From Bretschneidera sinensis (lineage: Eukaryota; Streptophyta; Magnoliopsida; Brassicales; Akaniaceae): a DNA stretch of 64,000 nt. The stretch lies in contig CM043702.1 of NCBI GenBank assembly GCA_023935145.1, positions 76,192,820-76,256,819 on the forward strand, written 5' to 3'. Below, piece after piece: positions 10,829-24,500 of the stretch (the first letter of the stretch is position 1; every line of letters starts with the position of its first letter). A program made the translations under genes and the position numbers. The notes under the pieces are model-generated. The model was not told where the DNA came from and made no database searches. It saw only the letters and a list, made by a program, of their open reading frames with translations.

Positions 10829-11987
10829 TGTAACGACCCATCTCGAGTTGGCTTGCCGAAGACAGTATCACCACATTTTTTATCCAAGCACGACACATAT
10901 ATGCAACAATATAATACATCGACTGAAAATAAATATATAACTAGTCCTCAATTAGTTTAAGAAGAGATACATCATCTTTCTTCTATCAGAAACAATATAT
11001 ACAAACATATTAAAATGCATGAATATTTACAGATTTTCAAAATTTTTGTTCTCTTTCTTTCATAAGCCTGAGGATGCTCACCATGGGACTTAGGGTAATA
11101 ACTCACACTGAGTATCAGCACAACTATATACCTATCCTACCCTACTTGAAATATTTTAACAATGACGAGTGAGCTTCACAAGCTCAGTGAATTAAATTTA
11201 CTAGAAGTACTCAATTTGTACACTTCTAGTTATAGCTCATAATTCAATCATAATAACAATATTTTAATATTATTTCATTTATAATCATATATATTATTCA
11301 ACATAAGCATTCTTCTATTTCTTCTCGTAGCATATAAAATCAATCATCATACTATATTCTTTCAAATACTTTCTCATGTATTTATCAGCTCAATATCAAT
11401 ATCATCATAATTTATCTCATTATGAGGTTCACAATAGATATAATCAGTCATTATCTATCATATCATACTCAATCAACTCCTTATAGTGATTGTCTCATTA
11501 TTATATTCATCTTTCTATCAATCATTTTACAATCTACTTTGATGCTTTAGCATCTTAATCATTAATAATAAGATATTCAAATAAAAACACATCCAATTAT
11601 ATCACCATTTCTTTCTTTCTTTCTTTTTCATCATTTCATTAAACTCCATATTGGCAACATACAAGAAAATACCAATTTTGGTATATCATCTGAGAATGTT
11701 TTGCCACATGTCGACATGTTTCATCCAGACCAGCTACCTTCTTAGTCTTCCCTCTATGCATATGATCAATAACATGCAAGCAAGCATATTAAATATATAA
11801 AAATCAAACAATCATATAAATATTAACCATCTCTTTATAATATCAATTATTGATCATAACCTTCAGAGATTCACTTCTTTGTTCAACATATATTTCTATC
11901 AATTAATTTTCATACATATAACATTAATTCAACAATTTCCATTTCATCATACAATCTTTTTATTTCATCCAAATATCATATATCACC

Positions 11988-12062
<75 letters not shown>

Positions 12063-12579
12063 CAACAATATTTTCATATTATTTATGATATCAATTTTCA
12101 TGTTTGTCTCGTTTACTAAAAGTAAATTCAACTCACCTAGTAGTACTTAAAGCTACTCTTGGACAATCTTCTTTCATTTTCTGCTCTTTTCAATAATTTC
12201 ATCCGATTGCTGATCACCAATGCCTACCATAACATCTCATTAAATTTCTATATTATTCGTTAATTCTTCTATATTTCATACTTTTGAATTTCTATACCCA
12301 ATTCCAGGTAATTTCATGTATGCATAAATCAACTTTCAATATTTTCAACAGATATTCATTTTGTTATGATCAAATCCAAATCCAAATTCTCTTTTCAAGA
12401 ATAGTAGAAGAAAAATCTATAAAACTTTTCTCAATAAAATTCACTTTGTTACCTTTTTCAAAGCTTCCTTTGAATTTCTTAAAAATTCCTCCATAAACTT
12501 CAATAACTTCAATCTTTCAGTCATCAATTCTTTAGTTTCAAAGTGGTTATTAGCTTTTTTAGAGAGAGAAACGATTTCA
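10829..12579 (-). repeat. 3' LTR of T1 (about 1.75 kb)
   Basis: The left end TGTAACGACCCATCTCGAG is the complement of the T2 LTR end. Internal blocks match T2 in order (the gtagctttaag and gaccagct blocks, reversed). The right end is set at about 12579 from TG (minus TGAAATCG) and from the expected length of 1.70 kb in T2; it could be off by tens of bases. It holds one copy of a 30-bp unit present three times in T2. Confidence 0.7.
11991..12059. repeat. (TA)n microsatellite in T1 LTR
   Basis: About 34 uninterrupted TA dinucleotides. Absent from the matching part of the T2 LTRs, so it arose or expanded in this copy. Confidence 0.95.
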
Positions 12580-13100
12580 AAAAACTAATTTTTAACGTAA
12601 ATGATTTTATATATATTTTTTCAGTCTGACTGATTGATTACCCAGCCGATAAGTTAAGTATTTTGTCTAAAAGTTTAAAAAATGCCATGACCAACCGGTC
12701 TGCTACCCAGCCAACTAGAACTCCAGCCAGTCGGCTACCCAGCCCACTGGTCCTTCTATCAGTCAACTAGTCTTTCAATCATTATTTACAATTTTGCCAT
12801 TTTCTCTAAAAATTCCAATTTTCATCATTTTCTTCCTTCCAAATTTTTTTTTAAAAAAATTATTTCTTTTTCCACAAAAAAATTTCTAACTTTTTTCTTC
12901 AATTTTTCAAAATTTTCGTGTTTTCTTTCTGTGAAAATTTCTAACTTTGTTCAAATCAAAAGTTTAATATCATTCTTCAAAACAAAATTTTTTCTATTTC
13001 ATCTTTCAAGTTTTCATGTATGCTCATATATTTTCACATATCTTATTTTAAATATTACTACCATAATTACTCTTTTACCTTTGCTTTGAGGGTATGGGTA
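12580..13100 (-). other. 3' UTR of T1
   Basis: Non-coding, with blocks shared with the T2 3' UTR (minus gaaaattggaatttttagag, then tggcaaaattgtaaa). The 12690-12770 part repeats a short motif, cagcc(g/a)actgg or cagtcggct, several times. Confidence 0.55.
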
Positions 13101-16100
13101 TTACAATTGTATCCTCCTTATAAAAATTTTGTCCTTGAAATTTACTTACATAACTCGTGAAAAAGCTGGGGATAATCTTTCTTCATACTTGCCTCTCACT
13201 CCCTAGTAATCTCATCAACATCTTTATTCTGCCATAATACTTGAACTAATGGAATCACTTTATTACGCAAAACCTGTTCTTTTTTGTCTAAGATTCTCAC
13301 TTGTACTTGTATAAAAGGTTAAATCTTCATGAAGTTTAATAGCTTAACTAGGAATACTATGGGATTCATCATGTAAACTCTTTCGTAAAAGTGAAACATG
13401 AAATACATTATGTAACTACTTCAACTTTGGAGTCAAATCCAGTCTATATTTTATTGGCCCAACTCTTTCAATCACTTTATATGGCTCCACATACCTCGAA
13501 CTCAGCTTTCCTTGTTTTCTAAATCTCAACACACCTTTCCATGGAGATATCTTCAAATATACTCAGTCACTAACCCGAAATTCAAGAGGTTTTATTCTAT
13601 TGTTAGTATAGCTATTATGTTTACTTTGTCATACTTTAAGGTTTTCTCTAATCAGTTTGATCCTTTTAGTTGTCAACTCAATAATTTTTGGACCAAACAT
13701 CTTTCTCTCTCCAACCTCTTCCCAACATACTAGAGTTCTACACCTCCTACCATATAAAGCCTCAAATGTTTCCATCCCAATGCTAGTTTGATATTGATTA
13801 TTATATGCAAATTCAATGGAAGAAAAATAAAGATCCCAGCTCACTTAGAAACTCATCACACTCGCACTCAACATATCTTCTAGTATTCAGATAATCTTCT
13901 CTGTTTTCCCATTAGTTTGAGGATGACAAGTTGTACTAAACTACAACTGTGTACCCATGGCTTTTTGAAAACCTCTCTCGAATCTAGATGTAAATCTAGA
14001 ATCTCTATCTGATACAATGCTCAAAAGTACCACATACAATCTCAATATCTCTGATATATACAACTCAACTAACTTTTCAGGACTCCAGGTAGTCTTAATA
14101 GGAAGGAAATGTGAAGACTTAGAAATTCTATCCACTATAACCTATACAACATCATGACCTCTTTGAGTATGAGGAAATCCATATACAAAATCCGTATTGA
14201 CATCCTCCCATGGCCATTTAAGCACTGGAGGAGGTTGTAGTAAGCATGTTGGACGTCTATTCTCAGATTTTACCTATTGACAAACCAAACATCTAGAAAT
14301 ATACCCAACTACATTCCTCTTCATCCCTGACCACCAATAATTCTATCTCAACCCCTTATATATCTTATTGTTACCCGGGTGCATTAAATACACTGAATCA
14401 TGAGCCTCCTTTAATATCTCATTTCTTATCTCAACATTAGTGGGAACACAAATCCTATGTCCCAATACCACTATGCCATCATCCCTGATTATGAACTCAG
14501 TCTGCTTTTCACTTAACACTTCCTGTCTAATCTTCTCTATCTTCTCATCTCAACTCTGTATCTCTAATAGGCGATCAATAATAGAAGACTTTCATCATAT
14601 TTTCCATCAATAATCCTCCATCACTAACACTTAACTGCATTCTCATCTCTCCCAGCTCCAACATCATATTCATATCATGAAACTTAATAGTAGCTAACCT
14701 GGCTGTAGACTTCTTACTCAACACATCAGCTACTAAATTCACCTTCTTCATATTATAGTGAATTGTATAGTCATAGTCAGTAATCAACTCCACCCACCTT
14801 CTCTGCCTCAAATTCAACTCTTTCTGGGTAAGTAGGTATGCCAAACTTTTATGATCTATATAAATCTCATAAGTGGCTTCATATAAATGGTGTCTCCATA
14901 TCTTCAAAGCAAATACTATGGCCGCCAATTCTAAATCATGGATCGGGTAATTTCTCTCACGGTTCTTCAACTATCTATAAACATAAGCTACTACCTTCTC
15001 ATGCTGCATCAACACACACCCTAACCCCTGATGAGATGCATCAGTGTACACCATAAATCCTTCATTACCAGAAGGAAGCACCAATACAGGAGTAGTAGTT
15101 AACTTATCTTTCAACAATTGAAAAATCTTCTCACACTCATTTGACCACACAAACTTCACCTTTTTTCTAGTCAATCTCTTCAATGGTACAACAATAATAA
15201 AATTATTCAGGATGAATCTTTTATAATAACCTGCTAACCCCAAAAAGCTTTTAATTTCTGTCACACTAGTTGGTCTCTCCCAACTCAACACTGCCTCTAC
15301 TTTCTATGGATCAACTACTATACTATCGCCAGACACAAAATGCCCCAAGAAAGATACTTCATTATGCCAAAAGTCACATTTAGAAAACTTTGCATATAAT
15401 CTCTGTCTCCTAAGAATCTCCAACACTATCTCTAAATGTTTCACACGTTCCTTCTCATTCTTGGAATACACCAGTATATCATCAATAAACACAACCATAA
15501 ATCTATCTAAGAATGGTTTAAACACATGATTCATCAGATTCATAAATACTGCCAGAGCATTGGTTAACCCAAATGGCATCATAAGGAACTCATGATGGCC
15601 ATAACATGTCCTAAAAATAGTCTTAGGCATGTCCCATTCCTTTATCCTCAACTGGTGATAACCTGATCTCAGGTTTATCTTTTAAAACACTATTGCTCCC
15701 TACAATTGCTCAAATGAATCATCTATCCTGAATAAAGGATATTCGTTCTTAATGGTGATCTTATTCAGCTATCTATAATCAATGCATAATCTCATCATTC
15801 CATCATTCTTCTTAACAAATAATACCGAGGCTCCCTAAAGCGACACACTAGGTTAAATAAAATGCTTATCTAATAACTCTTGAAGCTGAACTTTCAACTC
15901 TCTCAGCTCAACAAGTGCCATCCTGTAAGGTGCTATAGATATAGGAACTATATCTTAAATAACATCAATAGAACATTTAATCTCCCTACTAGGAGGTAAT
16001 CTAGACAACTCCTCAGAAAACACATCAAGAAAATCTTTTACCACTAAAATTTCTTCTAACTTCCTACTATCCTTTCTAGAATCCACCACATGCGCCAAAT

Positions 16101-17576
16101 ATCTTTCACAACCTTTCCTCAGCCATTTACTAGCAATCAATATAGAAATAAGACAATTTGTAAGTATCTTATGTTCTCCCTAAAAATTAAATTCCTTCTG
16201 TCCAGGTATCCTGAACACTTCATTCTTCCTAAAACAATCCACCCAAGCATGATATGCAGACAACCAATTTATCTCCAAAATCAAATCAAAATATGTCATA
16301 TCTAAAGGTAATAAATCAACTTCAAATTCTCTATCAGACATATGGATTACACAACCTCGATAAATATGTTTTACTATCACTCTATCTCTAGTAGGAATCT
16401 CAACAATAACATTGTGCATCAATGAATTAATACATGCATCAATAGACTTCATAAAAACACTAGATGCAAATGAATGCGTTACATTAGGATCAATCAACAA
16501 TCTAGCTGGTCTATCAAGAATAGATACCATACATATAACAGCATCAGGAGTAGCCCGTGCATCATACTGGGTCAAAGTATAAACTCTGCTATCTTTGAGC
16601 TGTGACTGACTACCTCATCCTCTCTAAAAAACTAGTCCTCTACCTCTGCCTTTGCCTTTGCCTCCTATATTCCCTGATCCACCATCTTTCTCTATCTGTC
16701 TCCCCAATGGACAATCTACATTGATATGTCCACCCTCTCCACACACAGAGCACATCAAATTAGAAAATTTTTGAGATAGATGTCCTACCACCTCCCTTGG
16801 GTGGCAAGCTTCCACCTTTACAATGACCTCCAACTCCCATAGATTGTTTGCCAAATTTGAAGGTCCCATTAACTGAACTCTGAGCTATAGAAGCTATAGG
16901 TCTTTATGACAAGGAACACCTCATCTAGGGTGGTCTCCCACCTAGTACACTCATAGTACCACCACCTCTATAACCCTTAAGTCTGGATCTTTTCAGCCAA
17001 TCTCTCCTTCCTCTAGACTCCACCACATCTTTCTCAATCTGAAGTGCTTTATCCACCAAGATAGTATAATTCACATGTCTAATATAAGAAAGTTTAGATC
17101 TTATTTCAAAGTTTAATCCATCTAAGAATCTCTTACACTTTCTTTCCTCTGTATGTATCAACTCTAGCACAAACCTCGATAAGGCTATAAATCTATTATC
17201 ATACTAAGCCACAATCAACATGATTTGTCTCAAATGGATAAAGTCTCTCTTTTGTTGTGCTTTAGAACTATAAGAAAAATATTTATCAAAGAAATTCTCC
17301 TTAAACCTACTCTAGGTTAAGGGTCTATTAGTATCTGCACTCAGCCTAGGAAAATTATCCTCCTATGATTCAGCAGCCACACCCTCTAATTTAAATGAAC
17401 CAAAGGCAACCTTCTGCCCATCAGTTACTGGAAATGTACCAAATCATCTCTCAATATATGTCACCCATAACTCAGCTTTATAAGGATTAACATATCCTCT
17501 AAATAATTGTGGATTCAAGATAATGAATCTAATAAAGCAGTATCCTTGCATCTCATATACAAACTTACCCCCTCCT
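13101..17576 (-). pseudogene. T1 gag-pol with chromodomain-like tail, decayed
   Basis: Broken into many pieces by stops and frameshifts. Gag occupies about 17576-16620, with a zinc knuckle CSVCGEGGHINVDC near 16690-16750. Protease is at 16575-16180; its site reads LIDPNVTHSFAS where T2 has LIDLGATHSFAS and the family has D-S-G. RT is at about 15950-15300 with [12 protein letters not shown]. RNase H is at 15291-14575 (VYTDASHQGLG). The integrase core runs from about 14500 to 13600. The tail at about 13330-13130 (VRILDKKEQVLRNK…) is the chromodomain-like region of chromoviruses. Cannot encode a working polyprotein. The clade call rests on the LIDxGATHSF protease and on the chromodomain position. 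Confidence 0.85.
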
Positions 17577-18218
17577 TGTTGGTGCTATTTATGGAGTACG
17601 AATCAAAGATAAAAAAAATAAAGAAGATAAAGGAAAAAAAAATTAGATTTTGATGCATGTTAGGAATCATTTTCTTTAAGGCTTTATTTGTCCCCACTCT
17701 GTAAGAAGTTCGCTAATGGGTTACAATCAAATATCCTAAAAGATACATAAAGTCTTTGGGAACTACATATAGTAAATTTGTAGAATCTCCTAAGTCTCTA
17801 AGAAAAAGTGATTAACAATGGTTGTAAATTTCTGAGAGAACGAAGAAAAAAAGCTGTAGAAATTAAAATTAATTATTTGGAAGTTATTAGAAATATTTAT
17901 AGAGTTTTTTCAATTTTCCAACAGTCAGAAGAGTAAAGAGTTATGATCTAAAAGACATAACACTTGAAGAAAGAAAATAACTTTTTAAGAAAGAACTGTT
18001 GGAAAATTCAAAATTTTTAAAATAACGAACATTCAGTCAACTGTACATTAGTTCTAGTCGACTGGATTAATGTCTTTAGATAAATTTTGTATCGGTGTTG
18101 GGCATCCAATCGACTGGGTACTATTCCCTTCGACTATGAAAACTTTCTATCTCAACTCCTGTTAACTAGACAACGACCCAATCGACTGCCTATTTGTTTT
18201 GAAAACAAAACTACAACA
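17577..18218 (-). repeat. LTR X1 of an old Ty1/copia-like element (642 bp)
   Basis: Starts TGTTGGTGCTATTTATGGAG and ends ACAACA. A second copy (X2) lies at 20907-20929 plus 52031-52615, split by G2. Both contain repeated cagtcgactgg-type motifs and finish tttgaaaacaaaa…CAACA. Orientation is inferred from an RNase H trace on the minus strand in the interior. Confidence 0.75.
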
Positions 18219-20906
18219 ATCCCTCACTTTTGTTCGAAAAACAAAACCTTTCAGAAGTAATTTTAAGAAAATTTACAGCCAAGGTAACCTGAGATTGATA
18301 TGCATATGTAAAGATATCTTTCGATTTAAATCTTTACTTAGTGAAAGTATTTCAAGACTCTATAAAGTACTAATTACTTAATAGCATTAAATTAGAAACT
18401 CCTTGTAATAGAGTAAGATATACCACACATTTATCGCTCTCTTTTTTCGGTGAGAAGTTTCAATTTATACTTAGCATCATTATGGTCATGTACTCATACT
18501 TGGTTTCATGAACTCTCTTAAGAATAAACTCAAAATATTGTTAAGAAGTGACACCACTTCTAAGTTCATGTCGGTGAAGCTTTACAATGTGTCTCTGTTA
18601 CTTTGGACACATTTAAAATACCAGTTTAGGCTTCATTAAGAGTTGAACTCAACCTCCAAAATACGTAATGACAGTACTAATTTTTCATTTTACGTGCTCA
18701 TATTTTCAATACTAATAATCACTGTACAGTAACTTGTTTTTACGCATTAAACCTTATAACTAGTTAAATGCTAGAATATGGGCGGGTTTCCATTACTGGT
18801 GATAATTTATATAAGACTTTAGCCCATATAAAATGATATCATTCTTATTAACTCTTTAGAAAGAATTTTGTAAGAGAAATAATCAAGTCTTACTTGATCT
18901 CATAGAGGCAATTATGATTGTCTCATGTTAACTCAATTTAGGTACCACTATATACCCTTGACAAAACTTCATTATCACAAATGATAGATTTTGAAGGAAT
19001 AGGATATGGCTACAAAATTTATTTCTAACAATAAATTTCTAATAAATTCATTCAACCTCTTTCTCAATTGTTGTCAAGATAATTAATTTGGATTTCATTT
19101 TGTGAGACATATAGGTTTGTCTCTTTCTCTTCTAAAAAACATCACCTCCTCATGAGTATTTTGTATCTCTGACTCTCGTCATCCAACTAGCATCAGTGTA
19201 TCTTCTTAATATAACCAGATTACCATGGCATTAGTGTATCCTCTTGATATAACTGGTTTATATCAAAACAGTGATATTCTTTGGATAACCGAAGATTCTA
19301 CTAAATTTGTACATTCTCATAATGCACTATTAAGGACTTAAAGCATAACCACCACCACTATACTTTTTCACTTTAATTTTGTTTTAGGATTTGGACTATA
19401 TATCATTCCAAATACCCCCACACTTTGAGAGTTCGAATAAACTCAAGTTTATGCTTTTCCATAGTATTCAAAATATTTTTCTTCTTTTAAATAAATATTC
19501 GAAATTTTAAACCCCTACGATTTAAAATATCATTAATCTTTTAGATTAACATGATCAACAAGTAATCATATTTCATATGCATCTACAATTAATTTTTTCT
19601 CACACATGTACTAACCACATTAGTTTTCATGCACAAACACAACAAATCCTATCATTGTGCTTTAACACAATGTTACTCATATTCATGTTATATTTTGAAG
19701 ACATACACTTCATACTTATATGTAACAGTAATATCTCAAGCAAGATACTGTTATCTGAACACATATTTCTATAAATAAATCTAGAGATGTTATCTCATTC
19801 CCACTAAATAGATATATCACCATGTATTTTTATGCCAAAATTTATTTGACAGTAACTTATGCACATAAATAAGCTATAAACATAGCAATCGATTTTTATA
19901 GTGACTTCTACTATAAATTTATAAAAAGGCCTGATTTAATATCTTATATAAATTTATAGTGTCACTAAATAATTTAATAAAAAAATAATATTAAATTACA
20001 AATTTAAATGCATACATGCCAAATGGCCTCATGGCCTTAACAAACCAATCCGAACGAACCAACACATTATTTCTATTCTCAAATATATTTCATATCCACT
20101 TTCGTTTTCAAAATAATTAAATTTGCATACCACTGTATACAAAAGCAAGTAACCTTTCCATTTATGTAAAAGGTACCAGATCAACCATGTAAATAGAAAT
20201 CTAATAGATTTTATAAAGTATATTACTGCTTATTAACATTCAACATAGTTCATACCATGAATTCTCAAATATTAGACATAAACGGGGTGTATATGCCTTG
20301 CTAGTATTAGTTTTGGTTTTCACACTATTTCATGAGAAACATGATGAAACCAACATAAATGAAGGCAAAATTATACAAACTGATTTCATGCATAAATAAG
20401 TGTCAATCATGGGTTGATAAGGAATGCTTATGTAAAAAAAATTTAATTAAGGATGGCCAATCAGGAATGACTTAATCATGCCATTGAAAAGTTATAAAGA
20501 TGCAATAATGATATGAAATGATTTATGAGAGCTACCTGATCAGGGATTAACCTCATTTTATTCAAGTTTCTTTATTCCATCAATGGACTATAAGCAAAAT
20601 AAAAGAGAAAATCGTATTTTCCTAGTTTTTCTTATATTAACCAGATTTCATATGTATGCACGCAAGTACTTGAAAATTTAATAAACTTAAAGTCATAAAC
20701 CACATTCACTGTAATATACATGCAAATTGATGCTGAGTAAAATTTTGTAAATCAACTGTACCTTCTATCTTTGAAGAACAAGCAGATCAAACCTTAAGTC
20801 CATAAATTATTTCTTCTTCAAGTTTCATCACATACGAAGCCACACAAAATTACCAATATGATTGACTCCAACTCCATTGACACAGAACAAAATAAAGCCT
20901 TAAGAT
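18219..20906 (-). mobile_element. Interior of element X, almost fully decayed
   Basis: About 2.7 kb between X1 and X2, AT-rich and without usable frames. The only coding trace is a copia RNase H segment near 19110-19230 on the minus strand. I found no clear primer site or polypurine tract next to either LTR, so this is an old or internally deleted element. The rest of the interval shows nothing recognisable. Confidence 0.55.
19110..19232 (-). pseudogene. Ty1/copia RNase H fragment
   Basis: Minus strand reads RYTDASWMTRVRDTKYS followed by a stop and GGDVF. This matches the copia RNase H core GYTDASWxxxxxDxKSTSGYVF, including the first catalytic Asp. The segment encoding its start (ggatacactaatgcc and similar) is present twice, about 55 bases apart, suggesting a local duplication. 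A dead fragment. Confidence 0.65.
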
Positions 20907-20934
20907 TGTTGGTGCTATTTATGGAGTAGAAATC
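20907..20934 (-). repeat. LTR X2, left fragment, with the G2 target site
   Basis: TGTTGGTGCTATTTATGGAG repeats the X1 start exactly, then G2 begins after aaatc (20930-20934). The remainder of this LTR resumes at 52031 with gaatcaaaga, the next bases in X1. This proves that G2 inserted into an LTR. Confidence 0.85.
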
Positions 20935-21458
20935 TGATGTAGGGGAAGACTTTTTATCCAATGATATAATGACATGTGACAACCTTCAAGGGAGAAAGGG
21001 TAACTTCACAAAAAGTTGAACAACCAATAAGATAAGTACACGTGGAAAAGGGCATAACAATAATTTCACACCAGAACCTAATCCTACTACAACACTCCAG
21101 CTTATGAATGACCTAAACATTCCAACTCACGGATAATCCAATCTTATCATAATATCCCAACCTATAAGTATCTCGATACTATCACAACACTCAATCACTC
21201 TCCCAATTGGACTATACTCCAAGATACTATATAAGGAGGCTCTCACCATTAAAGGTATTCATTCAACTTTTATGCTCACAATTCTCTTTAGATTGTCCAA
21301 TTTCCTTAAAAACCGTATACTAACTTAAGCATTTGAGAGTCCCCTCGGAGGTATAACCGTTCCAGTCTTCTGGTGAATTTTAGGTTTTCTTTTATCCTTG
21401 TGCGAACAGGTTCCACATTCCTACTATTCGAGTACCTCATAGATTTTCGGCATCAACA
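20935..21458 (+). repeat. 5' LTR of G2 (524 bp)
   Basis: TGATGTAGGGG…GGCATCAACA. The partner LTR is at 45392-45740 plus 51846-52030. TATA box TATATAA at 21228-21234, followed by ggaggctctcacc, which is kept in the 3' LTR. Confidence 0.85.
21228..21234 (+). promoter_or_regulatory. TATA box in G2 5' LTR
   Basis: actatataaggagg, mirrored by gctatataaaagggg in the 3' LTR near 45686. The likely start site for genomic RNA lies about 30 bases further on. Confidence 0.55.
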
Positions 21459-21460
21459 GA

Positions 21461-21476
21461 TTGGTGTCGTCCATGG
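21461..21476 (+). other. Decayed primer binding site of G2
   Basis: ttggtgtcgtccatgg directly after the LTR corresponds to TTGGCGCCGTCCGTGG of G1, with several C-to-T or G-to-A changes of the kind left by cytosine methylation. Confidence 0.7.
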
Positions 21477-21503
21477 AGAAAAAGTAAGAACTCATCTATC
21501 ACG

Positions 21504-24500
21504 ATGCCGCCTTAAAATCCTACTAAGAACGTTGTTTGCCCCACCACCATTACCATTTGAGCTTCCAATTGTAGTCAGCATCTCAGTTCTGAGCTCCTAA
21601 CCATTCAGGAAGACGCCACTTTTGATCAGAAAGCTAGTAACCTATTTGACGGACGAACTAGTCATGAATAACTTTCCCAACCAAACCTAGTGAATACTAA
21701 TGTCTTGGAGAGTCCAAAGGTACCCACCCCGCCAAACCTAACCGCACCAATTATGCAAGAGCACTTTATAGAACTCATTAAACTAGTAGCAAGTCTAGTT
21801 TTCAAACTCGAGGGGCAGGCTCATCCTCATTCGCCTTCATCACCTCAACAAAGCCCTCGGCTAACGAGGCATCTGAATCTCAACCAACCAACCTGTACTC
21901 AATCCACTACCGTATCTTCTCCCAATCTTATATCAAAATCTCAAGGCTTCTCCACCTCCAAGAACTACATCTATCTGGACAAAAAGCTAAAATAAATAGA
22001 CAAAAGAATAGGAGAAACTTTTAAGGGAAGAAGCACCAACGTCTTGGATGCACTCAACTCCCAAGCTCCTCCTTTAACACAGGATATCTAGACACTCCTC
22101 TCCCACAGCATTTCATAATGCCCATCATAAAAGTATATTATGGCTCCATAGATCCCATGGATCGTCTCTAGCTTTACAAGAAGACAATGCTACTACATTT
22201 CCACCTAGATGCTATAATGTGGTAAGCCTTTCCTCTGACTCTCAAGAAGCGTACTAGCACCTAGTACTCTCACCTCAAGTTCGGCAACATCAGTTCCTTT
22301 AAAGACCTAAGCCATGCCTTAATGGCACACTTCCTTAGCAGTAAAGAACCTTAGAAAACCTTAAAAAGTCTCTTCAGAATCATTAAATGTAACGGGAAAA
22401 AACTAGATATACATCTTGTGGTTTAATGCTGTAGCATGTGAGATTTCAGACCTTGATCCCATGGTATAGACCCTGGCATTCAAAAACAGCCTCAGGTAGG
22501 GGTCTTTCAGCTCAAAACTCCCTAAGTGCCTTTCAACGACATGAATGAAATCCTCACTCGGGCTGAGGAGTATATAGTCACTGAAGACAACCAGGCCTTT
22601 CGAAGGAAATAGAAGAAGGAAGAAAGAAGAAGAAAATATACACTATCAAACCGAAAGACAGCCCATAAAAGAGATCTCGCCCAAATTGCAATCTAAAAGT
22701 GACCCATCTATTCAATATTATACCTCGCTCAACGCACCCAAGACCAACATATTGATGAACGTCTAGAATTGGGATATCCTCTGCTGGCCTAGGAGGCCTC
22801 ACTACACTAGCGAAATGAAGGACCAAACCACGTGGTGTTGCTTTCATAGAGACTATAGGCACTACATCGACGAACCTCACGCCCTAAAAAATCAGATTGA
22901 GTCCCTCATCCGCCGAGGGTACTTAAAAGAATATATTAGGGCTCATACATTCTGAGGTAATGAAGATCGCCCCCTGCGGAGCCATAGGTGCCTATTCAGG
23001 AAGAATGCTAAATAGTTGAAGCCCTAGGTCGAGTTCAAAGAGAGAGGGCCAGGATATGTGACACCAAGGCGACAATGGTCGTATAACTACGATAATGGGA
23101 ACTATCAAGACGATTTATGGGGTACAGTAGCGGGAGGACAATCCTCGCAAGCAAGGAAAGCCTATACACGATCAATAACATCTGTTAGTGGAACCCACAA
23201 AAGGATTAAAATAACTCAAGTAACATCTTTCACGGATGATGATATAGAAGGGCTGCAGACACCCCACGAAAATGTAATGATCGTTACCCTTTCATCACCA
23301 ATTATAATATCGAAAGAATTTTGGCTGAAAACGGGAGTTCAACGAACATCTTGTACTATGACACCTTCTAGAAGATGAAATTAGGGGATGACCAACTCAA
23401 ATTGGTGGCCTCCTCCCTATACAAATTCTTAAGGATGCTAGTGTTCGTTGAAGGTAGCATAGTCCTTCCTGTCACCACGGGTTTAGCCCCTTAGTAGACT
23501 ATTATAATGACCATGTTCTTGGTGGTTAAACACCCATCTTTATACAATGTTATCCTCAGAAGGCCTACTCTGAATGAGCTGAGAGCGGTGGTCTTGACTT
23601 ATCACTTGATGATGAAGTTCCCCACAGACTATGGCATTAGAGGGGTCTAAGAAAACCAACAAGCATCCCGATCCTACTACTTCAACTCCATCAAGGTTCA
23701 CTTGAAGGTTGAAAATTTACCTTTGGAGATTGAGATTTACAGGATGAGCTTAAGGTTCCATGAGGCCAACTTATGGAAGAACTGGAAACTGTCCCCCAAA
23801 ATTAAGAGAGAGACTTGAAAATCTTTCAAATTGGGTCTAGCCTATTCGAAGACCTTAAAGAATCATTAATCTCCGTTCTCCAAAGAAACCAAGATGTGTT
23901 TGCATGGTCGACCTCCGACATGCTAAGAATAGACCCACAAGTAATGGACCCACAAGTTAAATATGGACCCTAGCAACAAGCCCATCATACAGAAAAAGAG
24001 TTCTTTCACTCCAGAGCAACAAAGAGCTATAAAAGAAGAAGTGGACAAGCTCCTTGCAACTGACTTCATCTGGGAGGCCCATTGCCTAAAATGGGTCGCC
24101 AACGTAGTTATGGTGAAGAAAGCAAACAAAAAATGGAAAAATCTACATAGACTTCACTGATCTCAACAAAGCCTACCCAAAAGATAGCTTCCCTTAACCT
24201 CAGATAAATTAGTTGATTGACAGTAGCTCTAGGCACAAATTGCTTTTTTTCATGTATGCATATTCAGGATACAACCAAATTCTCATGCATGAACCAGACT
24301 AGTTAAAGACCGCTTTTATTACGGACTGGGGTTTGTATTGCTATAAGGTAATGCCTTTCTATCTTAAAAATGCACGGGCGACCTACTAGAAGCTAATCAA
24401 CAAACTTTTCAAGAAGCAGATCCGGAGGAATATGGAAGTCTACATCGATGATATGCTAGTCAAAAGAACCAAAGCCAAAGACCATGAATCTGACTTATAA

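Larger units (their letters stand above)
10829..17576 (-). mobile_element. Tekay/Del-like Ty3/gypsy retrotransposon T1, 5' end missing
   Basis: Minus-strand order, right to left: gag (17576 down), protease, RT, RNase H, integrase, chromodomain-like tail, 3' UTR, 3' LTR ending at 10829 with minus strand …GGGTCGTTACA. The same plan and close sequence are seen in T2. It sits in the LINE remnant. At 17577 its gag is interrupted by LTR X1, and the N-terminal gag, primer site and 5' LTR do not appear on the far side of X. Confidence 0.85.

Noticed and set aside
11879..12088. Frame with a long Ile-Tyr run
   Set aside because: It is translation of the TA microsatellite in the T1 LTR.
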